Both the position numbers and the translations under genes were made by a program. Below, piece by piece: positions 19,621-28,422 of a stretch of 64,000 bases of DNA. The notes beneath the pieces were generated by a model. The model had not been told where the DNA came from. It was given only the letters and a program-made list of their open reading frames with translations, and did no database searches. Numbering within the stretch: position 1 is the first letter of the stretch; every line of letters begins with the position of its first letter. Source of the stretch: Betaproteobacteria bacterium (GTDB lineage Bacteria; Pseudomonadota; Gammaproteobacteria; Burkholderiales; Usitatibacteraceae). The DNA is taken from positions 1-64,000 of the forward strand of contig JADJMI010000028.1 of the NCBI GenBank assembly GCA_016709665.1. The letters run 5' to 3'.

Positions 19621-20508
19621 GTGCGCCGCCTGAAGAACATCGCCGTCGTCGGCGTCGGGCTCATCGGCGGGTCCTTCGCCCTGGGCCTTCGCCGGGCGGG
19701 CGCCGTGGCGAAAATCGTCGGCACCGATCGGGATGCGCAGGCCCTCGAGCGCGCGGCCGCGCTCGGGGTCATCGATACCGCGGCCCATTCGATCGCGGAG
19801 GCCGTCGCCGGCGCCGAACTCGTCTTCGTGGCCGTGCCCGTGCGCGCGATGGGACCGGTGCTGCACGACATCGAGCGCGGCCTGGGCCCCGAAGCCGTCG
19901 TGACGGATGCGGGGAGCACGAAATCGGACGTCGTGCGCACCGCCCGCGAGGAGTTGAAGGACAAGTTCCCCCGGTTCGTTCCGGGACACCCGATCGCGGG
20001 CCGCGAGACGAGCGGGGTGGAGGCGGCTACGCCCGACCTGTTCCGCGGCGCCCGGGTCGTTCTCGCACCCGAGGCCGGGACCCTTCCGGAGGCCGTCTCG
20101 CTCGTGCGCAGCTGCTGGGAAGCCTGCGGCTCTCGCGTCGCCACGATGGACGCCGCGCGGCACGACCACATCTTCGCCTCGGTGAGCCACCTGCCGCACG
20201 TCCTCGCGTTCGCGCTCGTGTCCGAGATCGTCTCGCGGCCCGATGGCCAGGATCTCCTGGGTTTCGCCGCGGGCGGCTTCCGCGACTTCACGCGCATCGC
20301 CGCGAGTTCGCCGGAAATGTGGCGCGACATCGCGCTCGCCAACCGGGCGGCGCTGCTGGCGGAAATGGACCGCTACGGCGCCCGGGTCGCCGTGTTCCGC
20401 GACCTGATCGAACGCGGCGACGGGCCCGGGCTCATGCGTCTCATGACCGAAGCGCGCAACGCGCGTCGCGCCTGGACCGGCGGCAAGCGCAGCCACTCGG
20501 ACGAGTAG
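19621..20508 (+). CDS. tyrA: Prephenate dehydrogenase
   Basis: 295 residues from GTG 19621 (V-RRLKNIAVVGVGLIGGS). NAD(P)-binding motif GVGLIGGS at the N-terminus, DAGSTKSD, and the active-site HPIAGRETSG and SHLPHVLAFAL motifs of TyrA. No ACT or chorismate mutase domain. It converts prephenate (or arogenate) to the tyrosine precursor. It sits 7 nt after hisC and 33 nt before aroA in the aromatic run. Confidence 0.95.
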   Translation: MRRLKNIAVVGVGLIGGSFALGLRRAGAVAKIVGTDRDAQALERAAALGVIDTAAHSIAEAVAGAELVFVAVPVRAMGPVLHDIERGLGPEAVVTDAGSTKSDVVRTAREELKDKFPRFVPGHPIAGRETSGVEAATPDLFRGARVVLAPEAGTLPEAVSLVRSCWEACGSRVATMDAARHDHIFASVSHLPHVLAFALVSEIVSRPDGQDLLGFAAGGFRDFTRIAASSPEMWRDIALANRAALLAEMDRYGARVAVFRDLIERGDGPGLMRLMTEARNARRAWTGGKRSHSDE

Positions 20509-20541
20509 GCCCGATGAGCCGCCGAGCCGGGGCCCCGCCCG

Positions 20542-21843
20542 ATGAACTTTCTCGACCTTCCCCGCTACCGCGAGGCGAGCGGCACCTTGAGGCTCCCCGG
20601 CTCGAAAAGCATCTCGAACCGCACGCTGCTGCTCGCGGCGCTCGCCTCCGGCACGACGCGCCTCGCGGGCCTGCTCGACTCGGACGACACGCGCGTGATG
20701 CGCGAAGCGCTCACGAGCCTGGGCGTGCGCGTCGAATCCGGCGGGGCGCCGGGCGAGTGGATCGTCGAGGGCAGTCCCCAGGGATTTCCGGTCGCGAAAG
20801 CCGATCTCTTCCTGGGAAATGCCGGCACCGCGTTCCGCTCGCTCACCGCGGCGCTCGCGCTGCGGGGCGGGGAATACCGCCTGCACGGCGTGCCCCGCAT
20901 GCACGAACGCCCCATCGGCGATCTCGTCGATGCCCTGCGGCTCGGCGGCGCCGCCATCCGTTACGAGGCGAACGAGGGGTTTCCCCCGCTCGTCATCGGG
21001 GCGCGCGCCGGCGATCGCGCGGGCGCCATCCGGGTGCGCGGCGACGTCTCCAGCCAGTTCCTGTCGGGCCTGCTCATGTCGCTCGGGGCAAGCGGGGGAG
21101 GGCGCCTGGAGGTCGAAGGAGAACTCATCTCGAAACCCTACGTCGACATGACGCTCAAGCTCATGGCGCGCTTCGGCGTGGCGGTGACGGCCGAGGGCTG
21201 GCGTGCGTTCGTGGTCCCGGCGGGCAGCCGTTACCGCTCGCCCGGCCAGGTCGATGTCGAGGGGGACGCCTCCTCGGCGTCGTACTTCCTGGGCGCCGGA
21301 GTGCTGGGCGGCGGGCCCCTGCGGGTCGAGGGCGTGGGGCGCGACAGCATCCAGGGCGACGTGGGGTTCGTGCGCGTGGTCGAGGCGATGGGCGCGCGCG
21401 TCACCTGGGGCGGGAACTGGATCGAGGTGGCGGGCCGGCCGCCGCTCCTGCCGCTTGACGAGGACCTGAACGACATCCCCGACGCGGCCATGACCGCGGC
21501 GGTTCTCGCGCTCTTCGCGACGGGCCCTTCGCGACTTCGCAACATCGCGAGCTGGCGGGTCAAGGAAACCGACCGGCTCGCGGCCATGGCGACGGAACTT
21601 CGAAAGCTCGGCGCCGACGTGGCCGAGGGCCCCGACTTCCTGGGCATCGTGCCGCCGCCGGGTTTCGCGCGCGACGTCGGCCGGATGGCCCGCGTCCCGA
21701 TCGACACCTACGACGATCACCGCATGGCGATGTGTTTCGCGCTCGCCGCATTCGGCCCCGTGCCGGTGCGCATCAACGACCCGGGCTGCGTGTCGAAGAC
21801 GTTCCCGACGTTCTTCCAGGCGCTGGGCGCCGTGGCGCGCTGA
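20542..21843 (+). CDS. aroA: 3-phosphoshikimate 1-carboxyvinyltransferase (EPSP synthase)
   Basis: 433 residues, ATG start. EPSP synthase with the N-terminal phosphate-binding LPGSKSISNRTLLLAAL, LFLGNAGTAFRSLTAALAL, and C-terminal KETDRLAAMATELRKLGA and DDHRMAMCFALAA. Transfers enolpyruvyl from PEP to shikimate-3-phosphate. The glycine-loop residue order NAGTAFR is the common, glyphosate-sensitive-type form. Followed after 38 nt by cmk, the usual betaproteobacterial order. Confidence 0.97.
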   Translation: MNFLDLPRYREASGTLRLPGSKSISNRTLLLAALASGTTRLAGLLDSDDTRVMREALTSLGVRVESGGAPGEWIVEGSPQGFPVAKADLFLGNAGTAFRSLTAALALRGGEYRLHGVPRMHERPIGDLVDALRLGGAAIRYEANEGFPPLVIGARAGDRAGAIRVRGDVSSQFLSGLLMSLGASGGGRLEVEGELISKPYVDMTLKLMARFGVAVTAEGWRAFVVPAGSRYRSPGQVDVEGDASSASYFLGAGVLGGGPLRVEGVGRDSIQGDVGFVRVVEAMGARVTWGGNWIEVAGRPPLLPLDEDLNDIPDAAMTAAVLALFATGPSRLRNIASWRVKETDRLAAMATELRKLGADVAEGPDFLGIVPPPGFARDVGRMARVPIDTYDDHRMAMCFALAAFGPVPVRINDPGCVSKTFPTFFQALGAVAR

Positions 21844-21881
21844 CCGTACCGGGCGAATCCCGACTTGCGGAGCCGAAAGCC

Positions 21882-22550
21882 ATGACCGATGAACCGCCGG
21901 TGATCGCCATCGACGGCCCCTCCGCCTCCGGCAAGGGGACCGTGGCCGAACGGGTGGCCGCCGCGCTGGGCTTCCACTACCTGGACAGCGGGGCGCTCTA
22001 CCGGCTCGTGGCCCTCGAGGCCCTCGCGTCGGGAACGCCGCTGGAAGACGGCAGCGCGCTCGCCCGGCTGGCCGCCGGCCTCGACGTCGCGTTCGCGGGC
22101 GGCCGCATCCGCCTGGCGGGCATGGATGTCACCGACGCGCTTCGCGAGGAGGCCGTGGGCACCGCCGCCTCTCGCGTCGCCGCCCACCCGCCCGTGCGGC
22201 AGGCGCTGCTCGAGCGCCAAAGGCGGTTCTGCGAGCCTCCCGGGCTCGTTGCCGACGGGCGCGACATGGGGTCCATCGTGTTCCCGCAGGCCCCGCTCAA
22301 GGTGTTCCTCACCGCGGAGGTGGGTATCCGTGCCGAGCGGCGCCATAAGCAGTTGATGGAAAAGGGAATGTATGTGAAAATGGCGGACGTTGTGGAGGAA
22401 CTGCGGCAACGCGACGCGCGCGACAGCGCGCGGCCCGTGGCGCCGCTAAAGCATTATCCCGACGCGCTTTTTCTCGATACGACCCATCTCACGATCGCCG
22501 ACGCGGTCGACCGGGTGCTGGGCTGGTACCGAGAGCGCGCCCCGGGATAG
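21882..22550 (+). CDS. cmk: Cytidylate kinase
   Basis: 222 residues, ATG start (MTDEPPVIAIDGPSASGKGT). P-loop GPSASGKGT, then FHYLDSGALYR, the VADGRDMGSIVFPQAPLKVFLTA block and RDARDSARPVAPLK, all characteristic of Cmk. Phosphorylates CMP/dCMP. The last residues and stop precede a 167-nt leader to rpsA, a conserved neighbour pair. Confidence 0.97.
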   Translation: MTDEPPVIAIDGPSASGKGTVAERVAAALGFHYLDSGALYRLVALEALASGTPLEDGSALARLAAGLDVAFAGGRIRLAGMDVTDALREEAVGTAASRVAAHPPVRQALLERQRRFCEPPGLVADGRDMGSIVFPQAPLKVFLTAEVGIRAERRHKQLMEKGMYVKMADVVEELRQRDARDSARPVAPLKHYPDALFLDTTHLTIADAVDRVLGWYRERAPG

Positions 22551-22717
22551 CGGCCGATCCTCCCCGGCGGGGCAAAAGCCCAAGGGTGTCAATCGGTTAG
22601 GAGCGAAGACGGCATCGGGCCCCGCCCGGCGCCCGGGAAAGCGCCCCCCGCCGGTCGGCAAACGCAACCAGACCCGCGACCGCAAGGCCGCAAGCGCAGG
22701 AAAGTCCAACCCATCCC

Positions 22718-24430
22718 ATGCTGTCCCAATCCACCCAACCCCCCGCCATCAACGAAAGCAGCTTCGCCGCCCTCTTCGAGGAAAGCCTCACGCGCCAGGA
22801 GATGCGCGCCGGCGAAGTGATCACCGCCGAGGTCATCTCGGTCGACCAGAACGTCGTGATCGTGAACGCGGGACTGAAGTCCGAAAGCGCAATCTCCACC
22901 GAAGAATTCAAGAACGACCGCGGCGAACTCGAGGTCAAGATCGGCGACTTCGTCTCCGTGGCCATCGAGGCGCTCGAAGACGGCTTCGGCGCCACGAAGC
23001 TCTCGCGCGAAAAGGCCAAGAAACTCGCGGCCTGGTCCGAACTCGATGCCGCGCTCGAAGGCGGCACGATCATCTCCGGCGTCGTCTCCGGCAAGGTGAA
23101 GGGCGGCCTCACCGTCATGGTGAACGGCATCCGCGCCTTCCTGCCGGGCTCGCTCGTCGACCTTCGCCCGATGAAGGACACCTCGCATTTCGAGGGCAAG
23201 GAACTCGAGTTCAAGGTCATCAAGCTCGACCGCAAGCGCAACAACGTCGTGGTCTCGCGCCGCGCCGTCATGGAAGAGACCGCGGGCGTCGAGCGCCAGG
23301 CCCTCCTCGAGACGCTGAAGGAAGGCGCCGTCGTGAAGGGCATCGTGAAGAACATCACCGACTACGGCGCGTTCGTGGACCTGGGCGGCATCGACGGCCT
23401 GCTGCACATCACCGACCTCGCCTGGCGCCGCGTGAAGCACCCGACGGAGGTGCTCGCGGTCGGCGACGAAGTCACCGCCAAGATCCTCAAGTTCGACGCC
23501 GAGAAGAACCGCGTGTCGCTGGGCCTCAAGCAGCTGGGCGAGGACCCGTGGATCGGCATCTCGCGCCGCTACCCGCAGGGCACGCGCCTGTTCGGCAAGG
23601 TGACCAACATCACCGACTACGGCGCGTTCGTCGAGATCGAGAGCGGCATCGAGGGCCTGGTGCACGTCTCCGAGATGGACTGGACGAACAAGAACGTCCA
23701 CCCGGCCAAGGTCGTCTCGCTCGGCGACGAGGTCGAGGTCATGATCCTCGAGATCGACGAGGACCGCCGCCGCATCTCCCTGGGCATGAAGCAGTGCATG
23801 CCGAACCCGTGGGAGGAGTTCGCGATGAACCACAAGAAGGGCGACAAGGTGACGGGCGTCATCAAGTCGATCACTGACTTCGGCGTGTTCATCGGCCTGC
23901 CGGGCAACATCGACGGCCTGGTGCACCTGTCCGACCTCTCGTGGAACGCCGCCGGCGAGGAAGCCGTGAAGGCGATGAAGAAGGGCGAGGAAGTCGAGAC
24001 CGTCGTGCTGTCCATCGACGTCGAGCGCGAGCGCATCTCGCTCGGCATCAAGCAGCTCGAGGGCGACCCGTTCGGCAACTACGTCACCACCCACGACAAG
24101 GGCAACATCGTGAAGGGCGTGGTGAAGTCGATCGAGTCGAAGGGCGCCGTGATCGAGCTGGCGCCGGACGTCGAAGGCTACCTCCGCGCCTCCGAGATCT
24201 CCCGCGACCGCGTCGAGGACGTCCGCGCCCACCTGAAGGAAGGCGACGAGTTCGAGGGCGTGATCGTGAACATCGACCGCAAGAACCGATCGATCAACCT
24301 GTCCATCAAGGCGAAGGACGCGGCGGAGGAATCCGCGGCGCTCCAGAAGATGGCGGCGGAATCGAACGCGAGCGCGGGAACGACCAACCTGGGCGCGCTG
24401 CTGAAGGCGAAGCTCGGCAGCAAGGAATAG
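22718..24430 (+). CDS. rpsA: 30S ribosomal protein S1
   Basis: 570 residues with six S1 RNA-binding domains. The repeated signature GxVxxITDYGAFVxL...GLLHITDL (and variants GLVHVSEM, GLVHLSDL) recurs, most clearly in domains 3-6. It binds mRNA upstream of the start codon and is essential for initiation on weak Shine-Dalgarno leaders. The 167-nt leader (22551-22717) is GC-rich with several short inverted repeats and a distant AGGAAAG at 22698-22704. Autoregulation by S1 at its own leader is known in E. coli and possible here. Confidence 0.98.
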   Translation: MLSQSTQPPAINESSFAALFEESLTRQEMRAGEVITAEVISVDQNVVIVNAGLKSESAISTEEFKNDRGELEVKIGDFVSVAIEALEDGFGATKLSREKAKKLAAWSELDAALEGGTIISGVVSGKVKGGLTVMVNGIRAFLPGSLVDLRPMKDTSHFEGKELEFKVIKLDRKRNNVVVSRRAVMEETAGVERQALLETLKEGAVVKGIVKNITDYGAFVDLGGIDGLLHITDLAWRRVKHPTEVLAVGDEVTAKILKFDAEKNRVSLGLKQLGEDPWIGISRRYPQGTRLFGKVTNITDYGAFVEIESGIEGLVHVSEMDWTNKNVHPAKVVSLGDEVEVMILEIDEDRRRISLGMKQCMPNPWEEFAMNHKKGDKVTGVIKSITDFGVFIGLPGNIDGLVHLSDLSWNAAGEEAVKAMKKGEEVETVVLSIDVERERISLGIKQLEGDPFGNYVTTHDKGNIVKGVVKSIESKGAVIELAPDVEGYLRASEISRDRVEDVRAHLKEGDEFEGVIVNIDRKNRSINLSIKAKDAAEESAALQKMAAESNASAGTTNLGALLKAKLGSKE

Positions 24431-24475
24431 AAGGGGAAAAACGTGAACCCTTCAGGAGGGGGAGAAGCGCACGCC

Positions 24476-24760
24476 ATGACCAAGTCACAGCTCATCGAAT
24501 TGCTGAGCGCGCGGCACAGTCAACTGGCGCCCAAGGATGCCGAGCTGGCGGTGAAGACGATGCTCGACGCGATGGCACACACCCTCGCGTCGGGCAATCG
24601 GATCGAGATCCGCGGATTCGGCAGCTTCGGCCTCAACTTCCGCCCGCCGCGCGTGGGTCGCAACCCGAAGACGGGCGAGAAGGTGCAGGTGCCGCGCAAG
24701 TTCGTCCCGCATTTCAAGGCGGGCAAGGAACTGCGGGAACGCGTGGATTCGAACGAGTAG
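24476..24760 (+). CDS. ihfB: Integration host factor subunit beta
   Basis: 94 residues, ATG at 24476 (MTKSQLIELLSARHSQL). HU/IHF fold with the signature GNRIEIRGFGSFGLNFRPPRVGRNPKTGEKV, including the DNA-intercalating proline loop. A strong purine-rich stretch AGGAGGGGGAGA precedes the start. Pairs with IhfA to bend DNA. It follows rpsA as in most proteobacteria and is closed by a strong terminator. Confidence 0.96.
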   Translation: MTKSQLIELLSARHSQLAPKDAELAVKTMLDAMAHTLASGNRIEIRGFGSFGLNFRPPRVGRNPKTGEKVQVPRKFVPHFKAGKELRERVDSNE

Positions 24761-24790
24761 GCCGGCGCCAGAAACCGGCCCTTGATCCGG

Positions 24791-24827
24791 AAGCGGCAGG
24801 GTAAAATGCGCCCTGCCGCTTTTTTTT
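24791..24827 (+). terminator. Strong intrinsic terminator after ihfB, with a -10-like hexamer in its loop
   Basis: 11-bp perfect stem (24791-24801 with 24811-24821), 9-nt loop and eight T (24820-24827). The loop contains TAAAAT (24802-24807), which could serve as a -10 box for lapA; TTGATC at 24782-24787 is only 14 bp upstream of it, short for a -35. Confidence 0.9.
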
Positions 24828-24898
24828 GCCACGCGGGGCGCATCGATGCCCCCGCCGGCCCCGACCAACGACAACCGACGGTCCCGACCCCCGTGCAA

Positions 24899-25207
24899 AT
24901 GCTCGCCTGGCTGTTCCGACTCGCGGTCCTCGCCGTGCTGGTTTGGTTCGCCGTGAAGAACGGCCAGGAAGTCGAGCTCTTCCTCCTGCCGGGCCAGTCG
25001 TGGAAGTCGCCGCTCATCTTCGTCGTCCTGGTCGCCTTCGTGACCGGCGTGCTCATCGGCCTGACGGCCTGGCTGCCTACCGTGGTTCGCCAGCGGCGCG
25101 AACTCGGGCGCCTGCGCAAGGTGCCTCCGCCCGCCCCCCCGCCGGGCCCCGCCGCGCAGCCCGCCATTCCCGCGCCGGGCGCCAGCCAGGACATCCATGG
25201 AGTTTGA
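24899..25207 (+). CDS. lapA: Lipopolysaccharide assembly protein LapA-like membrane protein
   Basis: 102 residues from ATG 24899 (GTG 24893 is an in-frame alternative). Two membrane segments: about residues 3-18 (WLFRLAVLAVLVWFAV) and about 36-58 (PLIFVVLVAFVTGVLIGLTAW), separated by VKNGQEVELFLLPGQ, the LapA/DUF1049 pattern; then a basic stretch and a Pro/Ala-rich tail. In E. coli LapA works with LapB to tune LPS synthesis through FtsH and LpxC. The stop overlaps the lapB start by 11 nt. Confidence 0.88.
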   Translation: MLAWLFRLAVLAVLVWFAVKNGQEVELFLLPGQSWKSPLIFVVLVAFVTGVLIGLTAWLPTVVRQRRELGRLRKVPPPAPPPGPAAQPAIPAPGASQDIHGV

Positions 25208-26402
25208 GTTCTGGTGGCTCCTCGCGCTGCCGCTCTTCTTCGGCATCGGCTGGGTCACCGCCCGCGTCGACATCCGCAGCCTGCTGTCGGAATCGCGGCA
25301 GGTGCCATCCTCGTATTTCCGGGGCCTGAACTTCCTGCTTAACGAGCAGCAGGACAAGGCCATCGAATCGTTCCTCCAGGTCGCCAAGGAGAATCCCCAG
25401 ACGGTCGAACTCCAGTTCGCGCTCGGCAGCCTCTTCCGGCGCCGCGGCGAGGTGGACCGCGCCATCCGGATGCACCAGGATCTCATCGCCCGCGAGGACA
25501 TTCCGCCCGAGGAGCGCCGCCAGGCCACCTTCGAGCTGGCCCAGGATTACTTCAAGGCCGGACTCCTGGACCACGCGGAATCCGTCCTCGTGAAGATGGC
25601 GGAATCGGATCCCTCGCCCGACGTTTATCGCTACCTCCTCGACATCTACATCCAGGAGAAGGACTGGGAGAAGGCCATCGGCGCCGCGCGCCGCCTCGAG
25701 GTGAGCGCCCAGCGCAACTACCAGAAGGAAATCGCGAACTACTGCTGCGAGCTCGCGATCACCGAGCAGATCCACGGGCGGGGCGAGGCGGCGCGCGGCT
25801 ACCTCGACAAGGCGCTCGCCGCGAACCGCAAGTGCGTCCGCGCGAACCTGCTGCGGGGCGAATGGCTCGCCCGCGAGGGGCGTCACGAGGAGGCGCTGGC
25901 GGCCTGGAAGGCCATCGAATCCCAGGATGCCGCCTACCTCGGCCTCGCCGCCGAGGGCATGGTCGACAGCTACAAGGCGCTGGGCCGGCCGGCGGAGGGG
26001 CTGACCCTGCTGCGCGGCCTGCAGAACCGCTATCCGGGCCTCGACCTGCTCAACGTGGTCTACCAGGCCACCGCCGAACACGAGGGCGACGAGGCCGCCT
26101 GGCGCCTCGTGCGCGACGAGGTGCGTCGCAATCCCACGCTCGTCGGCCTGGACCGCCTCATCGACGCGGAGCTGCTGCGCTCGCCCCCGGAGCGACGGCA
26201 GGACCTCCAGCTCATGAAGTCGCTCGTGCACTCCCATGCCCAGGCGCTCTCCGTCTACCTGTGCGGTAGCTGCGGCTTCAAGGCGCGCCAGTTCTTCTGG
26301 CAATGCCCGGCCTGCGGCGGCTGGGAGACCTTCGGCCCGCGGCGCACGGCGGAGCTCGAGAATTCCGGCCGCCACCTCGCGAGGATGCAGATTGGACAAT
26401 AA
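25197..26402 (+). CDS. lapB: Lipopolysaccharide assembly protein LapB (TPR protein)
   Basis: 401 residues, ATG 25197. One N-terminal membrane anchor (FWWLLALPLFFGIGW), then a run of tetratricopeptide repeats (about residues 40-350), and a C-terminal rubredoxin-like zinc/iron knuckle CGSCGFKARQFFWQCPACGGW. LapB recruits LpxC to FtsH for degradation and docks LPS enzymes at the inner membrane. The four knuckle cysteines are all present. Overlaps lapA and pyrF by 11 nt each. Confidence 0.95.
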   Translation: MEFEFWWLLALPLFFGIGWVTARVDIRSLLSESRQVPSSYFRGLNFLLNEQQDKAIESFLQVAKENPQTVELQFALGSLFRRRGEVDRAIRMHQDLIAREDIPPEERRQATFELAQDYFKAGLLDHAESVLVKMAESDPSPDVYRYLLDIYIQEKDWEKAIGAARRLEVSAQRNYQKEIANYCCELAITEQIHGRGEAARGYLDKALAANRKCVRANLLRGEWLAREGRHEEALAAWKAIESQDAAYLGLAAEGMVDSYKALGRPAEGLTLLRGLQNRYPGLDLLNVVYQATAEHEGDEAAWRLVRDEVRRNPTLVGLDRLIDAELLRSPPERRQDLQLMKSLVHSHAQALSVYLCGSCGFKARQFFWQCPACGGWETFGPRRTAELENSGRHLARMQIGQ

Positions 26403-27102
26403 GCGGATCGTCGTCGCGCTCGACGTGCCCGAAGGTCCCGCCGCGCTCGCGCTGGCGGCGCGGCTCGACCCGGCCCTGTGCCGGGTGAAGGTCGGCAAGG
26501 AGCTCTTCGTGAGCGCCGGGCCCGCGGTCGTCGAATCCCTTCAGCGCGCGGGATTCGAGGTGTTTCTCGATCTCAAGTTTCACGACATCCCGAACACGGT
26601 GGCCGCCGCCTGCAAGGCCGCCGCCCGGCTCGGGGTCTGGATGATGAACGTGCACGCGAGCGGTGGCGCGGCGATGATGCAGGCGGCCCGGGAAGCCGTC
26701 CCGGCCGGCGCGAAGGCGCCGCTGCTCATCGGCGTCACCGTGCTCACGAGTCTCAAGGATGCGGAACTCGCCGCGATCGGCTGGTCCGGCTCCGCGGCGG
26801 ACAACGTGATGCGCCTGGCGCGTCTCGCGCACGCGAGCGGGCTCGACGGCGTCGTGTGCTCCGCCCGGGAGGCGAGCGTCCTTCGGGAAATCGTCGGTCC
26901 GGGTTTCGTGAGCGTCACCCCCGGCATCCGGCCGGCCGGCGGCGAGGCCGGCGACCAGGCCCGCGTCGTCACCCCCGAGGACGCCGTGCGCGCCGGGGCC
27001 CATTACCTCGTCGTCGGACGCCCCGTCACCCAGGCGGCGGACCCGGCGGCGAGCCTTCGGGCCATCGCGGCCTCGATCGAGAAAGCGGGGAACGCGGCAT
27101 GA
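26392..27102 (+). CDS. pyrF: Orotidine 5'-phosphate decarboxylase
   Basis: 236 residues from TTG 26392 (L-DNKRIVVALDVPEG), with GAGG eight nucleotides upstream inside the lapB 3' end. Active-site strand LDLKFHDIPNTVA, MNVHASGGAAMM, TPGIRP, and YLVVGRPVT for the phosphate. Last step of UMP synthesis. The TTG start is set by the conserved VALDVP strand; no nearer ATG/GTG keeps it. The stop overlaps the ugd start (ATGA). Confidence 0.95.
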   Translation: MDNKRIVVALDVPEGPAALALAARLDPALCRVKVGKELFVSAGPAVVESLQRAGFEVFLDLKFHDIPNTVAAACKAAARLGVWMMNVHASGGAAMMQAAREAVPAGAKAPLLIGVTVLTSLKDAELAAIGWSGSAADNVMRLARLAHASGLDGVVCSAREASVLREIVGPGFVSVTPGIRPAGGEAGDQARVVTPEDAVRAGAHYLVVGRPVTQAADPAASLRAIAASIEKAGNAA

Positions 27103-28418
27103 AAGTCAGCATGATCGGAACCGGCTACGTCGGCCTCGTCACCGGCGCCTGCCTCGCGGACGTGGGCAACCACGTGCTGTGCCTCGATGTCGACAAGCGC
27201 AAGATCGCGATGCTCGAGGGCGGCGAGATCCCCATCTACGAACCGGGCCTCAAGGAGATCGTTCGCGCCAACGTCGCCGCCGGCCGGCTCGCCTTCACCA
27301 CGGATCCTGCAAGAAGCGCGAAGTACGGCCGCGTCCAGATGATCGCGGTCGGCACGCCCCCCGGCGAGGACGGCTCGGCGGACCTGCAGTACGTCGTCGC
27401 CGCCGCGCGCGCCATCGCCGCGCACATGGATGGCCCGCGGGTCGTCGTGGACAAGTCGACCGTTCCCGTGGGCACGGCGGACAAGGTGCGCGAAGCCATC
27501 GCGGGCGGGCTCGCCGCGCGCGGGGCGGACATCGCCTTCCACGTCGTCTCGAACCCGGAATTCCTGAAGGAAGGCGCGGCCGTGGAGGATTTCATGCGGC
27601 CCGATCGCATCGTGATCGGCGCCGACCATCCCGACGCGGTGGAGACGATGCGCGAGCTCTACGCGCCTTTCCAGCGCAACCACGAGCGACTCCAGGTGAT
27701 GGACATCCGCTCGGCCGAACTGACCAAGTACGCGGCCAACGCGATGCTCGCCACCCGCATCTCGTTCATGAACGAGCTCGCGCTGCTCGCCGAGCGCCTC
27801 GGGGCGGACATCGAGCACGTGAGGAAGGGCATCGGCTCCGACCCGCGCATCGGCTTCCACTTCCTGTACCCGGGCACCGGCTACGGCGGCTCGTGCTTCC
27901 CCAAGGACGTCACGGCGCTCCTGCACACGGCGCAGGCGAACGGCATCGACCTCAAGGTCGTCCGGGCGGTGGAGGAGGCCAACGAGCGCCAGAAGGGCGT
28001 GCTCGTCGACAAGATCGTGCGTCGCTACGGCGAGAATCTCGCCGGCCGGCGATTCGCGCTCTGGGGCCTCGCGTTCAAGCCCAACACGGACGACATGCGC
28101 GAGGCGCCGAGCCTCGTCGTCGTCGACCGCCTGCTCGAGCGCGGGGCGAAGGTGACGGCATTCGACCCGGTCGCCATGGACGAGGCGCGCCGCCACTTCG
28201 GTGGCCGCGCCGGCATCGATTTCGCCGCGGACGCGCCGGGGGCGGCGGACGGCGCCGACGCGCTGGTGATCGTCACGGAATGGAAGGCCTTCCGCAGCCC
28301 CGACTTCGACGAGCTCAAGCGCCGCCTCAAGGCCCCGGTGGTCTTCGACGGCCGCAATCTCTACGAACCCTCGGCCATGAAGGCGATGGGCTTCGAGTAC
28401 CTCGCGATCGGCCGGTGA
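27099..28418 (+). CDS. ugd: UDP-glucose 6-dehydrogenase
   Basis: 439 residues, ATG start (MKVSMIGTGYVGLVTGACLA). NAD-binding GTGYVG, the SNPEFLKEGAAVEDFMRPDRIVIG block, and the catalytic cysteine in PGTGYGGSCFPKD. It oxidises UDP-glucose to UDP-glucuronate. In this window the product is exactly the substrate of the ArnA-type decarboxylase encoded at 41476-42522, so Ugd probably feeds that lipid A modification, besides any capsule use. Confidence 0.96.
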   Translation: MKVSMIGTGYVGLVTGACLADVGNHVLCLDVDKRKIAMLEGGEIPIYEPGLKEIVRANVAAGRLAFTTDPARSAKYGRVQMIAVGTPPGEDGSADLQYVVAAARAIAAHMDGPRVVVDKSTVPVGTADKVREAIAGGLAARGADIAFHVVSNPEFLKEGAAVEDFMRPDRIVIGADHPDAVETMRELYAPFQRNHERLQVMDIRSAELTKYAANAMLATRISFMNELALLAERLGADIEHVRKGIGSDPRIGFHFLYPGTGYGGSCFPKDVTALLHTAQANGIDLKVVRAVEEANERQKGVLVDKIVRRYGENLAGRRFALWGLAFKPNTDDMREAPSLVVVDRLLERGAKVTAFDPVAMDEARRHFGGRAGIDFAADAPGAADGADALVIVTEWKAFRSPDFDELKRRLKAPVVFDGRNLYEPSAMKAMGFEYLAIGR

Positions 28419-28422
28419 GACC

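Noticed and set aside
22690..22715. RNase P RNA-like AGGAAAGTCC in the rpsA leader
   Set aside because: Only this short string matches; the remaining conserved RNase P RNA segments are absent and only 167 nt separate cmk and rpsA.
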